Assembly: GCA_017882345.1 (NCBI GenBank)
Contig: JADGPT010000010.1
Location: forward strand, 1-32,203
DNA length: 32,203 nt
Source of the DNA: Bacteroidales bacterium
Lineage (GTDB): Bacteria > Bacteroidota > Bacteroidia > Bacteroidales > VadinHA17
Direction of reading: 5' to 3'
Shown: positions 1 through 7,395 of the stretch, piece after piece
Numbering within the stretch: the first letter of the stretch is position 1
Layout: each line of letters begins with the position of its first letter
Translations under genes and position numbers: made by a program
Notes under the pieces: generated by a model
Told to the model about the DNA's origin: nothing
Databases searched by the model: none
Seen by the model: the letters and a program-made list of their open reading frames with translations, nothing else

Positions 1-1205
1 TCAATTATATTGCCAATATCATCAACTGTTTCCTGAGTATCTTTTTTTATCTTAACTGCCAATACTCCTGTTAATCCAAATATAGGACCGTTCTGAGGCA
101 AAAACTTCATCCTTTGATCAGCTCGCATTGCCTCTTGTTTGGCAATAACTAATGCCCGTTCCTTTTCTATCTGTGTATCTGTCAGATCAATTAAATCCTG
201 TTTTTCTTTCTTATCTCCAAAAGATGCAAGCCGACCGGCTACTCTTAGATTATGTTCTGCATCAACCCTATTTAACTCAATCATTTTTGCTGTATATTGA
301 TCGAGTAACTGGGTATCTTTTGGCCTTAGTACAAGCATCGCTTGTATGAGTAAAAGTTCTTCTGCTAAATGATCTTTTTTTATTTTAATGATTCCATTTT
401 CATTTTTTTCAACTTGTGTTAATATTTTTATTTGCTCAGCCTCTGTTATGCCAGCCCTCGCCGATTCCTGTCTTAATAATAAATTTTTTGTTTCAAGATC
501 TGCTACCTTATACGATTCATTCCTTTCCTCTATTCTAAGCTCATTCATTTTATCGGCAAGTTCCTGAGCTTTTGCCACATTACGGTCAAAAAAAGCACCC
601 CATACGTTGCCGCTTGCCAACTCCTGAAAAAATGTTTTCATACCAGCAGTAAAGCGAGTCTGAAATCTTAAACCCTCCTCAGTAGCAAAAAAAGCTTCTT
701 TTAACTTACCTAACGCAACCGTGACTAATGCAATAGGAGAAACAAATCCTATCAACGATCCTGCTGCTTTTACAATTGACTGGGTATAACTGCCAACACC
801 CCGGCTATGAACTCCAATAGCCTGTTCCGCTTTACTAACTTCTCCTGTAAGTTTATTAATTCCCGGTGTCATTTTCTCCCTGACTTCTGCGGAGGCATTT
901 GCATAGTCATCTTTCAATTTAATTAATTCAGTACGCATCCTATTGAGTGAGTCCTTCGCAGATCCTTGAATTTTGTCAAGTTCCTTAATCTGCGTTTTGT
1001 GATTATCAATTTCGTTATTCAATGCAGCCAATTGTTGCAACTGTGTATTTGAAGCTAATCCACCCTGATCTTTTACAGTCTTCTGCAGGTCTTTATACTC
1101 TTTATTAAGATTCTGAAGTTGTAAAGTTAGTTTCTGAAGTTCCATTGCTTCATTTGAAACTCCATTTATAACTATTGAAAACCCAAGTACTTTTTCGTCT
1201 GCCAT
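1..1205 (-). CDS. Phage tail tape-measure-like protein, N-terminal part (runs off the left edge)
   Basis: The frame is open from an ATG at 1205 to base 1, giving about 401 codons with no stop, so the C-terminal part is missing. The protein starts MADEKVLGFSIVING. Residues about 20-130 are a long amphipathic helix rich in L, K, Q and E (coiled coil). A hydrophobic stretch follows at about 143-168, and then a second long charged helical region. This layout (short beta start, coiled coil, hydrophobic segment, helices) is usual for tape-measure or minor tail proteins of Bacteroidota phages, which set tail length and help DNA entry. No enzymatic domain is visible in the part present. It lies 13 bp downstream of the 124-aa gene. 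Other coiled-coil proteins cannot be excluded without the C-terminus. Confidence 0.65.
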   Translation of the reverse strand, partial: MADEKVLGFSIVINGVSNEAMELQKLTLQLQNLNKEYKDLQKTVKDQGGLASNTQLQQLAALNNEIDNHKTQIKELDKIQGSAKDSLNRMRTELIKLKDDYANASAEVREKMTPGINKLTGEVSKAEQAIGVHSRGVGSYTQSIVKAAGSLIGFVSPIALVTVALGKLKEAFFATEEGLRFQTRFTAGMKTFFQELASGNVWGAFFDRNVAKAQELADKMNELRIEERNESYKVADLETKNLLLRQESARAGITEAEQIKILTQVEKNENGIIKIKKDHLAEELLLIQAMLVLRPKDTQLLDQYTAKMIELNRVDAEHNLRVAGRLASFGDKKEKQDLIDLTDTQIEKERALVIAKQEAMRADQRMKFLPQNGPIFGLTGVLAVKIKKDTQETVDDIGNII

Positions 1206-1218
1206 GATATTTCGTTTT

Positions 1219-1593
1219 TTAATTAGTGCCTATTTTATTTAAAATATATTGCTTACAGTATAAGTCAAACACAATCTGAAGAAATTCCCCCACCGGAACA
1301 GTAACATTGATAGTTGTATAAATAAAGCTCGGACAGCTCTCAGGTAAACTGTCTGGAGGATTACCAAGGTTCCAAAGATCCCATGCAGGGGATTTAAGTT
1401 TTTCTTCTGCCTCATCTGCCGGGATCTCTGTCAACCAATCATTTTTAACTGCATGATATAAGTGATCAAAATAAAAAATAGTCTTATCAGGATTTAGATA
1501 CTTTATTAAATCCTTCGCCTCATCAATTCGGTTGTCTGGTAAATCTTTCATTTGTTCTATGTTTTGCAGTTTGTCATAATTCACTTTTGCCAC
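1219..1593 (-). CDS. Hypothetical 124-aa protein of the phage-like element
   Basis: I do not recognise this family. The start is uncertain: the longest form uses GTG at 1593 and overlaps the upstream gene by 20 bp. A second GTG lies at 1584, and the first ATG is at 1551. The protein is acidic and soluble, with aromatic residues in the middle (WLTEIP, SPAWDLWNLGNPP) and no signal peptide or membrane helix. Its place directly before the tape-measure-like gene is where tail-assembly chaperones sit in many tailed phages, but nothing in the sequence itself supports that role. Confidence 0.6.
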   Translation of the reverse strand: MAKVNYDKLQNIEQMKDLPDNRIDEAKDLIKYLNPDKTIFYFDHLYHAVKNDWLTEIPADEAEEKLKSPAWDLWNLGNPPDSLPESCPSFIYTTINVTVPVGEFLQIVFDLYCKQYILNKIGTN

Positions 1594-2278
1594 TCTTCGA
1601 TCCTATATTATCAACTTCAAGTAAGGCAGTCTTTAAAATGGTTTCAATTGTATTTAATTGTTCCGTATTGAGCCTCTTTACCACTTCCTGATTCAAGATT
1701 ACCCCATTGATCTGAATGTAATTATTCTGATTTTGTATTGAAGTTTTATTTGTCAGTTGCCCATTCAAATTACCCATGACATCGAAATAAAGCCGTGCTG
1801 CTTTCATATTGCCATTTACAGCAAAGTGAAACACTTTTGCCAATACTTTAGATGTCAAAAATCGGAATTGTTCTATATGCTGCAAATAAAGGGGGTGGCT
1901 TAAATATTCTTGTAAATGTTTATGAACTGTCTGTCTGCTTAATTCTGCTTTGAGTGCAATTTCATTTTTAGAAGGCATACGATTTGATTCCTGGATTAAT
2001 GTTGAAATTGCATACGTTATTTGATTATGATTGTATTCCCAAAGTTGGTTTTTACAGTCGTCTTCTAAAAGAACCTCAATTTTATAGATAAAACTATCCC
2101 TTTCCACACCATCTAACTCGTTAAGTTTTTCCTTCATTGCATCGATTAATAACCCTAATTCCTTAGTGTTTAATCCCCGAATGTCATTAATTGCAATTTG
2201 CCTCTTTAGAGACAATAAATTATTAATCTTGGTTTTGGATTCTGTAAACTTTTGTAAACTTTTTTGTTGCTCTTTCAT
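1574..2278 (-). CDS. HTH protein resembling phage terminase small subunits (phBC6A51-like)
   Basis: A 234-aa protein. The N-terminal 90 residues are helical and charged. A helix-turn-helix follows at about 100-126 (MPSKNEIALKAELSRQTVHK), after which the pattern VNGNMKAARLYFDVMGNL (about 154-171) resembles the region after the HTH in phBC6A51-type or terminase small-subunit proteins. Those proteins bind the packaging start site of phage DNA. The C-terminus (about 200-225) is a further helix. The start codon overlaps the stop of the upstream small gene as ATGA, so translation is probably coupled. No terminase large subunit follows, which is unusual for a packaging protein, so a replication or regulatory role is also possible. 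Function is by resemblance only. Confidence 0.6.
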   Translation of the reverse strand: MKEQQKSLQKFTESKTKINNLLSLKRQIAINDIRGLNTKELGLLIDAMKEKLNELDGVERDSFIYKIEVLLEDDCKNQLWEYNHNQITYAISTLIQESNRMPSKNEIALKAELSRQTVHKHLQEYLSHPLYLQHIEQFRFLTSKVLAKVFHFAVNGNMKAARLYFDVMGNLNGQLTNKTSIQNQNNYIQINGVILNQEVVKRLNTEQLNTIETILKTALLEVDNIGSKSGKSEL

Positions 2279-2484
2279 CTCATTTCCGCAATTGATAACT
2301 TTTTAAATCCTTCTCTTTCAAGTCTTTCGATCCTGCTGGGAAGATCTGATTTTATTATCTGGCAATAATATGTTTCCTTCTTGTTGACATAGTATCTGAG
2401 ATCAAATATCCAGCCGTCAACGTCTTTAAATTCGACCTTTGTTTTCTTCTTTACCAGAATAATATTTTTACTTTTTTTCATCAT
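2275..2484 (-). CDS. Small basic hypothetical protein
   Basis: About 69 residues from the ATG at 2484 (a TTG at 2496 would add four). It is basic and lysine-rich at the start, with the core VDGWIFDLRYYVNKKETYYC and a charged C-terminal helix. Its end overlaps the next gene by ATGA. I do not recognise it. It may be a small DNA-binding or accessory protein of the element. Confidence 0.5.
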   Translation of the reverse strand: MMKKSKNIILVKKKTKVEFKDVDGWIFDLRYYVNKKETYYCQIIKSDLPSRIERLEREGFKKLSIAEMR

Positions 2485-2521
2485 TTTTTCGACCAAAATA
2501 TTATTTTTATCATTTCATTGA

Positions 2522-3967
2522 TTAATTGAGACTTACAAGGTTTGTAGCAACATATTGGTTAGAGATTGTACGCTTTCTTACTTCTTCTTTCTTCTCTTCT
2601 TTCTCTTCAATAATACCTTCAATATTAGTTTTGGGTGCAATTCCTACAAATAAGGTCAACTCTTCAGTTATGATTTTGCGGACGGCCTCAACATTGTTTG
2701 TCAATACTCCTGTCATAATAGAATCATGAACCGTTACTGCAATGGTCCCTGGTAACTCTTTATAAATTCTTTTCAGGATAATATTTAACATCAGAAATGA
2801 TTCAATCCTTTGCAGGAGAATAGCAAATCTTTTAAAGTTTTGGAATTTGTCTCCCTTTTCATGTCCCCTCACTTTTGAAAATATCCGGTGAACCTTCGGG
2901 AATGACTTAATAAAAATCTGTCTGGCTTTTTTTATTTTTGGATAATCCCTTATAAATTCCTCTCTCTTTCTTTTTTCTTTTTCTGTAAGCTTGGAAATAA
3001 ATACTTCAGTATCATTTATTGGATTTCTAGGCATCCGATTCCGGGCAAATAAGATCCTTAATACCTGTACTTTTGTTTCTGTTCTGGTAAGGTGTAAACC
3101 TTCTTTTGAAAATTCAGCCATTAAAAACTCATAAAGCTGGCCTGAAGCGACCAAAAATATATATTTCTTAACGTCCTCAGTATCTTTATATTTCAAGGTT
3201 TGTAGCAACATAGCAAAAGCAGGGTTTTTTGTCATGTTTGAAACCTTCCCCGGATCAGTCAGAATAATAGTACTCAAATAAGGCTGGCTGTTCTTGATAT
3301 CGATATTTGCAAGCGGTTCACCTTTGATTCTTAGATACGGCCTCAATCCCTTTGCCATATTGGTAATATTTGAATGAAACCGGCCTGAGGTGTTATCTAC
3401 ACTATAAACTATTTCCCCGTTAATTATCCGGGTTGCTGATCCCATTACAGAATTATATTGATCTGTTTCCTCAGTATAGTTAGTTTTAATAAACTCATTG
3501 AAATTATCTGAAATAGTCAGTTGCTTCAGGTATGTTGCTTGCTCTGAATGTCCCCTAATTGATTTTGCAGCCTCTTTTCTGAATGATTCCTGAGCTTTTT
3601 CAATCCTTCTGATAAGGCTGGCATTATTAAGAGGAAATGATAAATATCTGCTTTGATATTCAGGTGAAAAATTATACTTATAACTTGTTTGTCCTTTGAT
3701 CGCAATTCCCGAACGTTCAATTATTCCAAGGTCAATAAGCCCTGATAAATATTTGTCACCCTGAGGGACCAGCTTTTTAATATAGGTAATTTGAAGCTGT
3801 GCGGGTTCACCTTCTTTTCGTACATGACAGGAAACTATTGAAATAACTTCCTTCAGGTTATCAATTGAATATCCTTTTATTCCGGGCCTCAGTAAATCTT
3901 CAATAGTGTTAAGATTCTGAAATACTTTCTCAGGGATCAATTGATAATATTTCTTCCCTGTATTCAT
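2522..3967 (-). CDS. Divergent family-A DNA-polymerase-like protein of the mobile element
   Basis: I chose ATG 3967, which overlaps the stop of the HNH gene as ATGA; an upstream GTG at 3973 adds two residues. Numbered from GTG 3973, residues about 60-105 look like a winged helix (LSGLIDLGIIERSG). Then follow in order: TSGRFHSNITNM (195-206), like the TGRLSS-PNLQN region of PolA; NIDIKNSQPYL (223-233), like motif A (DYSQIELR); a K/R-rich segment KVQVLRILFAR (301-311), at the motif-B position; SFPKVHRIFSKV (357-368); LLQRIESFLMLNI (386-398); and IAVTVHDSIMTG (411-422), like motif C (VHDE). The order and spacing fit a polymerase palm and fingers, but motif B lacks the usual FGxxYG and there is no 3'-5' exonuclease domain. 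The known part is the PolA motif layout; the assignment is inference. It could be a replicase, primer-extending enzyme or inactive relative. Confidence 0.5.
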   Translation of the reverse strand: MNTGKKYYQLIPEKVFQNLNTIEDLLRPGIKGYSIDNLKEVISIVSCHVRKEGEPAQLQITYIKKLVPQGDKYLSGLIDLGIIERSGIAIKGQTSYKYNFSPEYQSRYLSFPLNNASLIRRIEKAQESFRKEAAKSIRGHSEQATYLKQLTISDNFNEFIKTNYTEETDQYNSVMGSATRIINGEIVYSVDNTSGRFHSNITNMAKGLRPYLRIKGEPLANIDIKNSQPYLSTIILTDPGKVSNMTKNPAFAMLLQTLKYKDTEDVKKYIFLVASGQLYEFLMAEFSKEGLHLTRTETKVQVLRILFARNRMPRNPINDTEVFISKLTEKEKRKREEFIRDYPKIKKARQIFIKSFPKVHRIFSKVRGHEKGDKFQNFKRFAILLQRIESFLMLNIILKRIYKELPGTIAVTVHDSIMTGVLTNNVEAVRKIITEELTLFVGIAPKTNIEGIIEEKEEKKEEVRKRTISNQYVATNLVSLN

Positions 3968-4470
3968 AACCACGGAAATGCTAATTGTCTGGCCTCTCTG
4001 GAACTTTGGAAGTTTACGAATGCGTAATCTTTGAATACCTCCAGAGCACGGCTGTCATAAACTTTAGCAGCTGTGATCTCGTTATTGTACCTTCCTAGAT
4101 TCTTTACTTTGGCATTCTGCATAATTTGAACATGCCAGCGACCTAGATCATTATAAATGCCCTTAAATTGTGAATGAGCTGTTGGCTTTAGCTTCCTGGC
4201 ATTTCTCCGGTTTTCAGAATGACTGCAGGCCCGGAGTTTTCCCTTTCGATTATCTAGACGGTTGTGAAACCGGTGATCAACTTCAATTTCGGGATTGTCA
4301 ACTATTCCCAAAACAAGCCTGTGCATCAAAACAGTTTTGCCGTTTATCGTTGTTTGTGCATACCCCTGAGAATGTAAAGACCAGGAATACAGGCTTATTA
4401 ACTCCTGATCCTCCTGGTCAAATAGACATGGATACTCTTTGCCCTTTGATATTATAATGATCTCAGGCAT
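3964..4470 (-). CDS. HNH endonuclease with AP2-like DNA-binding domain
   Basis: A 168-aa protein. The HNH core runs from MHRLVLG (49-55) through VDHRFHNRLDNRKGKLR (64-80) to SHSENRRNARK (83-93), with H66 as the expected catalytic histidine and the asparagine-rich tail typical of homing HNH enzymes. Residues about 100-154 (SQFKGIYNDLGRWHVQI, then LGRYNNEITAAKVYD) match the AP2 domain of HNH-AP2 proteins, which binds DNA. The enzyme is expected to nick or cut DNA at a long target site. Its start lies inside the 3' end of the HTH gene (8-bp overlap) and its stop overlaps the polymerase-like gene (ATGA). Such nuclease genes are often free-standing homing genes next to phage replication genes, but the tight coupling here could also mean a true operon role. 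Confidence 0.85.
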   Translation of the reverse strand: MPEIIIISKGKEYPCLFDQEDQELISLYSWSLHSQGYAQTTINGKTVLMHRLVLGIVDNPEIEVDHRFHNRLDNRKGKLRACSHSENRRNARKLKPTAHSQFKGIYNDLGRWHVQIMQNAKVKNLGRYNNEITAAKVYDSRALEVFKDYAFVNFQSSREARQLAFPWL

Positions 4471-4762
4471 TGCAAAGTATTTTTTCTAAATCACTCCTCC
4501 GGTACCTCTTTGCGTTTCCGATTCTTAGGGGTCTGGTAATTCCTTTTTTGTCCCAGCTCCAGAGAGTAACCAGGGAGACTTGCAATGCCTCAGCAAATTG
4601 CGCCGGAGTTAAATACTCTTCCGGATCCTTTTGATCGGGCTTTTCCTGTTTTCCTCTTTTTATACAGAGCTCAGCGAAGTCCTGCAAATCAGAAGCGCTG
4701 ACATTAATAGTCAGGTTTCCTGCTAATTCCGGGTTGGTCTTTAAGATTTCTGTGATACTCAT
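4463..4762 (-). CDS. Excisionase-like helix-turn-helix protein
   Basis: A 99-aa protein whose C-terminal half (about 50-97) is a MerR/HTH_17-type winged helix: YLTPAQFAEALQVSLVTLWSW, then KKGITRPLRIGNAKRYRRSDLEKIL. This is the usual layout of Bacteroidota excisionase-type proteins that bend DNA at attachment sites or regulate integrative elements. The N-terminal half is a short helical region of unknown role. It is the first gene of the overlapping block HTH, HNH, polymerase-like, and so on. An unusual GC-rich repeat lies 56-81 bp upstream and could be its binding site. Confidence 0.75.
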   Translation of the reverse strand: MSITEILKTNPELAGNLTINVSASDLQDFAELCIKRGKQEKPDQKDPEEYLTPAQFAEALQVSLVTLWSWDKKGITRPLRIGNAKRYRRSDLEKILCNA

Positions 4763-4787
4763 TTGCCTTATAATTGGTTTTATAAGA

Positions 4788-4795
4788 CAAAATTG
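4788..4795 (-). promoter_or_regulatory. Weak -7-like box before the HTH gene
   Basis: On the minus strand this reads CAATTTTG, one base from the Bacteroidota -7 consensus TAnnTTTG, about 25 bp before the ATG of the HTH gene. The GC-rich repeat at 4818-4843 covers the place where a -33 box would be. Confidence 0.3.
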
Positions 4796-4817
4796 AGTTA
4801 CTTAGAAGTGTTTGAAT

Positions 4818-4843
4818 GTCCGGAGCGTCCGGGCGGACGTCCG
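4818..4843. repeat. GC-rich GTCCG repeat with inverted core, candidate operator or Xis/Int site
   Basis: Three direct copies of GTCCG (4818-4822, 4827-4831, 4839-4843) surround a perfect inverted repeat CGTCCG-GG-CGGACG at 4826-4839. This is a sharp GC-rich island in an AT-rich, 93-bp gap between the HTH gene and the 248-aa gene. No T-run follows on either strand, so it is not a standard terminator. Its place across the expected -33 region fits an operator, or arm-type sites for the element's own integrase or excisionase. Confidence 0.5.
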
Positions 4844-4855
4844 ATTTAATAACAT

Positions 4856-5602
4856 TTAATTAATCCAATCGAAACGATCTATTAAAGCCCTTTCGGGTCT
4901 GAAGGTTCTATCATCTTTTAGATCGAATTTTACTTCAAAATAAGAGCAAAAGATTTTTGCTAATTGCTGACCTGAATTAATACTGTCAATGAGTTTGTAT
5001 TTGTTCAAGAGTTTAAAGGCAAGTCCAGATAATAAATTTTTTTTGCCAATCCACTTGTATTTTTCATTATCTACTTTCTCATATTGGTCTTTTAATCTAG
5101 GATCCAGTAAGAGTGCATTCCAAAATTTAGCATCAATAAAACATTCAGGTAGAGGAGGCAGTATGTCATTTTTGGTATTGTTTTCTTTTTGTTGAGCTGG
5201 TAAGTTAATTAGTACGACTCTTTTTTGAATCCATTTTTCAATTACCGGGGAATATAACTTATCCAATCTTGAATAATGGCTTGCTAGTCTAGGAATAAGA
5301 TAGTTTAGTGTTCCAGGGCTAGGGTGACCACTATTGTTAGTGCTTATAATTAGATCCTTTAGGCATAAAAAGAATTGTTCGGGATTGCCTTTGTACTTAC
5401 TAAAATGATAATTAAGAAATTCATTTATAAATTCTACTTTATTATCAGATAGATCAATTCTTTTCCCTTTATCATCTGTCATCTCATCTTGAAATAACAT
5501 AAAAAAAAGCCAACCATTTATAGTATTTATACCATTATACTGATATTTATTTTCAGGCTTTTTGCCCTCCGGTACACTTTCAAAATATAATGAGTAATCC
5601 AT
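4856..5602 (-). CDS. Hypothetical 248-aa protein next to the integrase
   Basis: I chose ATG 5602, one base after the integrase stop (TAA-C-ATG), so the two are likely coupled; an upstream TTG at 5611 would overlap the integrase. The protein starts MDYSLYFESVPEGKKPENKY. It is soluble, with no signal peptide or membrane helix. The N-terminal half contains GINTINGWLFFMLFQDEMTD, and the C-terminal half is rich in lysine and aromatic residues. I do not recognise a domain. Genes in this position in Bacteroidota elements are often of unknown function, so no role is proposed. Confidence 0.6.
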   Translation of the reverse strand: MDYSLYFESVPEGKKPENKYQYNGINTINGWLFFMLFQDEMTDDKGKRIDLSDNKVEFINEFLNYHFSKYKGNPEQFFLCLKDLIISTNNSGHPSPGTLNYLIPRLASHYSRLDKLYSPVIEKWIQKRVVLINLPAQQKENNTKNDILPPLPECFIDAKFWNALLLDPRLKDQYEKVDNEKYKWIGKKNLLSGLAFKLLNKYKLIDSINSGQQLAKIFCSYFEVKFDLKDDRTFRPERALIDRFDWIN

Positions 5603-5603
5603 G

Positions 5604-6956
5604 TTACACAACTTTTAAGTGACGACTATCCCAATGGAGCTGCAGTTTCTTAGCGTGTTCGTCGGGAGTGACTTTGATATATTTGAGGAAGCTTTTCTCA
5701 GTGACATGACCGGTAATTGCCATAATTGATATTGAAGGAAACCCGGATTTATAAAGATTCGTTGCAAAGGATCTCCGGGCCGTGTGTGTGGTTACAAGTT
5801 TAAACTTTTTATATGCTGTACTAACTTTAACCCCGCCTTTGGTTATCGCTTTATGAGTCATTTCGTTTATTTTGGCAGCTTCCGCAATATCTTTTAAAGC
5901 TCTATTGAATTGCTGGTTTGTGGTTACTTCGGGTAACGTGCCTTTATATTTGTTCAGAATAGCTGTTACAATAGGGTGCAAAGGGATTAAAACCTTTTTG
6001 CCAGTCTTATACTGCTTCATGTGGATCATGCCCTCAGAAACATTCTCAGGGATGATCTGTGAGTAATCAGAAAACCGGCATCCCGTCCAGCAACCAATTA
6101 AAAATAAATCCCGGATCTGTTCATTAATTGGATCCTTACTAAAATCATGTTCATATATTTTTGTCAATTCTTCCTCATTCAGATAAATAGTTTCTGACTC
6201 CTCAGCCATTACAACAAACTTTTTGCTTCTGTATGCTTCATAAGTATTTTTGCCTTCCTCTTTGGCAGCATTAAGAAATATTTTTAAGGTTTGGATTTTC
6301 TTGCCTATTGTGTTTACAGCAAGTTTTTTGCCTGCCGGCTGATCAGGATCAGTCTCACTTGAAACCGCTTGTTTATCCGGGGGAACATTTTGAAGATACT
6401 GCACAAAACCATCATAAAAATTAAGGTCAATATCTTTAAAGTCAATTATTATATTCTTTTCGGCTGCATAATCCTTCAGGTATTTGAAAGTAACCTCATA
6501 TTCTCGTCTCATCTTATAACTGACAGGTCGCCCGGTTTTAGGATTAGGCTTTGTTTCTGATTTGTCAATGAATGATCGTATAAAGCTGAATAATGAAGTT
6601 TTATATTTATCCGGGTGCCAGCGCTTATCAATAACAGTTTTAAGCCATTCTGAAGTAATATCTTCCTGGTGTGCCTGCATGACTTCAGATTCAAGATAAG
6701 ATCTCAGTAGAGTAATCTTATCATTGAATTTCTGCCTGCCTTTTTGTTCGTCTTTAGATTCCCCGGAAATAAATTTAAATACGTCTGCCCTTTGATTAGC
6801 CTTCTGAGTTTCGTTGCTCCAATTCTCAGGCTTTATTAAAATGTCAGCCTTTGAAACAATGTCAATTTTCCGTCCTGACTTTAATCTAACGTAGATTGGA
6901 ACCAAAGCGTTTTTGTCCTTTGTTATTGTACGGGTAAAGAATCTGATTGTTGCCAT
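5604..6956 (-). CDS. int: Tyrosine recombinase/integrase, Bacteroidota type
   Basis: A 450-aa protein from ATG 6956 (start MATIRFFTRTITK). A TTG at 6998 would add 14 residues, but it lies upstream of a perfect -7 box at 6976-6983, so ATG 6956 is preferred. The N-terminal about 80 residues are an arm-binding domain with PIYVRLKSGRKIDI, followed by a SAM-like core-binding domain (about 115-235) and the catalytic domain. Visible catalytic residues are R in GCWTGCRFSDYS (about 294), K in KQYKTGKKVLIPL, H-x-x-R in THTARRSFAT (391/394), H in ITGHVTEKSF (417) and the nucleophile Y in FLKYIKV (426). All are present, so the enzyme should be active in integrating and excising the element. Confidence 0.95.
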   Translation of the reverse strand: MATIRFFTRTITKDKNALVPIYVRLKSGRKIDIVSKADILIKPENWSNETQKANQRADVFKFISGESKDEQKGRQKFNDKITLLRSYLESEVMQAHQEDITSEWLKTVIDKRWHPDKYKTSLFSFIRSFIDKSETKPNPKTGRPVSYKMRREYEVTFKYLKDYAAEKNIIIDFKDIDLNFYDGFVQYLQNVPPDKQAVSSETDPDQPAGKKLAVNTIGKKIQTLKIFLNAAKEEGKNTYEAYRSKKFVVMAEESETIYLNEEELTKIYEHDFSKDPINEQIRDLFLIGCWTGCRFSDYSQIIPENVSEGMIHMKQYKTGKKVLIPLHPIVTAILNKYKGTLPEVTTNQQFNRALKDIAEAAKINEMTHKAITKGGVKVSTAYKKFKLVTTHTARRSFATNLYKSGFPSISIMAITGHVTEKSFLKYIKVTPDEHAKKLQLHWDSRHLKVV

Positions 6957-6975
6957 GTGGGTAAGAATTATTAAA

Positions 6976-6983
6976 CAAATATA
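6976..6983 (-). promoter_or_regulatory. -7 promoter box of the integrase
   Basis: The minus strand reads TATATTTG, a perfect TAnnTTTG, 19 bp upstream of ATG 6956. No clear TTTG is seen at the -33 position. The box supports the ATG start over the longer TTG form. Confidence 0.55.
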
Positions 6984-7395
6984 GAACTTGTTCCGCAATT
7001 TCCCCGCTTTTTCTTAATCTATATTAATCGTATTTATGAACAGTTAACTTTGACATTTGATCCAAAGCCACTAATACTGTTAAGATGAGGCAATGATTTA
7101 TTGATTTTTCAGGAGCTTCTAAAATGTATCGATTAAGGCATGGGGAGTTTGGCCACCCCGACAAAAGAAAAAACCTGACACAAAAGTGCCGGGCTTTTTC
7201 TTTTAGTCTCACCCTCGCCTCCAACAGGTGTATTCCATTTATTCCATCGATCATAATGTATTGGCTTTTTAAAGTCGAAGAGAAACAACATAATATTTGC
7301 AATAAATTTCTTACTCATATAATACTTTTAGGTTACCTTTAGGCGGATTGCTCTATTAATAAAGTAATCTTGTACTTAGATTTTATTATCTCCGG
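6984..7395. other. Gene-free element/chromosome boundary
   Basis: About 410 bp between the outward-reading integrase and CheB-CheR genes. It holds an orphan two-way terminator (7164-7205) and a short hairpin-like GGGG...CCCC sequence at 7142-7158. The segment CACCCTCGCCTCCAACA at about 7208-7224 weakly recalls the 3' end of a tmRNA or tRNA, but no gene body is present. I see no convincing coding region: open frames on both strands run straight through the terminator. The attachment site is likely somewhere here. Confidence 0.5.
7164..7205. terminator. Bidirectional rho-independent terminator with no gene to end
   Basis: The stem CCTGACAC-AAAA-GTGCCGGG (one mismatch, one G-T pair) at 7174-7193 is flanked by an A-rich run on the left and CTTTTTCTTTT on the right, so it can work in both directions. 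Both neighbouring genes read away from it, so it ends nothing that is still present. Confidence 0.6.

Larger units (their letters stand above)
1..7163. mobile_element. Right end of an integrated phage-like element
   Basis: A leftward array of closely packed or overlapping genes begins with a tyrosine integrase near the right end and continues through an excisionase-like HTH, an HNH-AP2 nuclease, a polymerase-like protein, an HTH protein of terminase-small type and a tape-measure-like protein. The left end lies outside the window. The right boundary is not proven: integrases usually sit next to the attachment site, and beyond the integrase promoter there are about 400 bp without genes, including an orphan terminator at 7164-7205, before the ordinary chromosomal gene at 7396. 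The listed end is a best guess. No tRNA gene is seen at the boundary. Confidence 0.75.

Noticed and set aside
4170-4457. A 95-codon plus-strand frame opposite the HNH-AP2 nuclease
   Set aside because: It is antisense to conserved HNH and AP2 motifs, with Cys/Phe-rich random composition.
7206-7228. Possible tmRNA or tRNA 3' end (CCCTCGCCTCCAACA)
   Set aside because: There is no matching 5' acceptor strand, no proper T-arm and no gene body; kept only as a weak hint for the attachment site.
7024-7342. Open frames of 61-92 codons on both strands around the element boundary
   Set aside because: They overlap one another, read straight through the two-way terminator and show no recognisable domain or conserved start.
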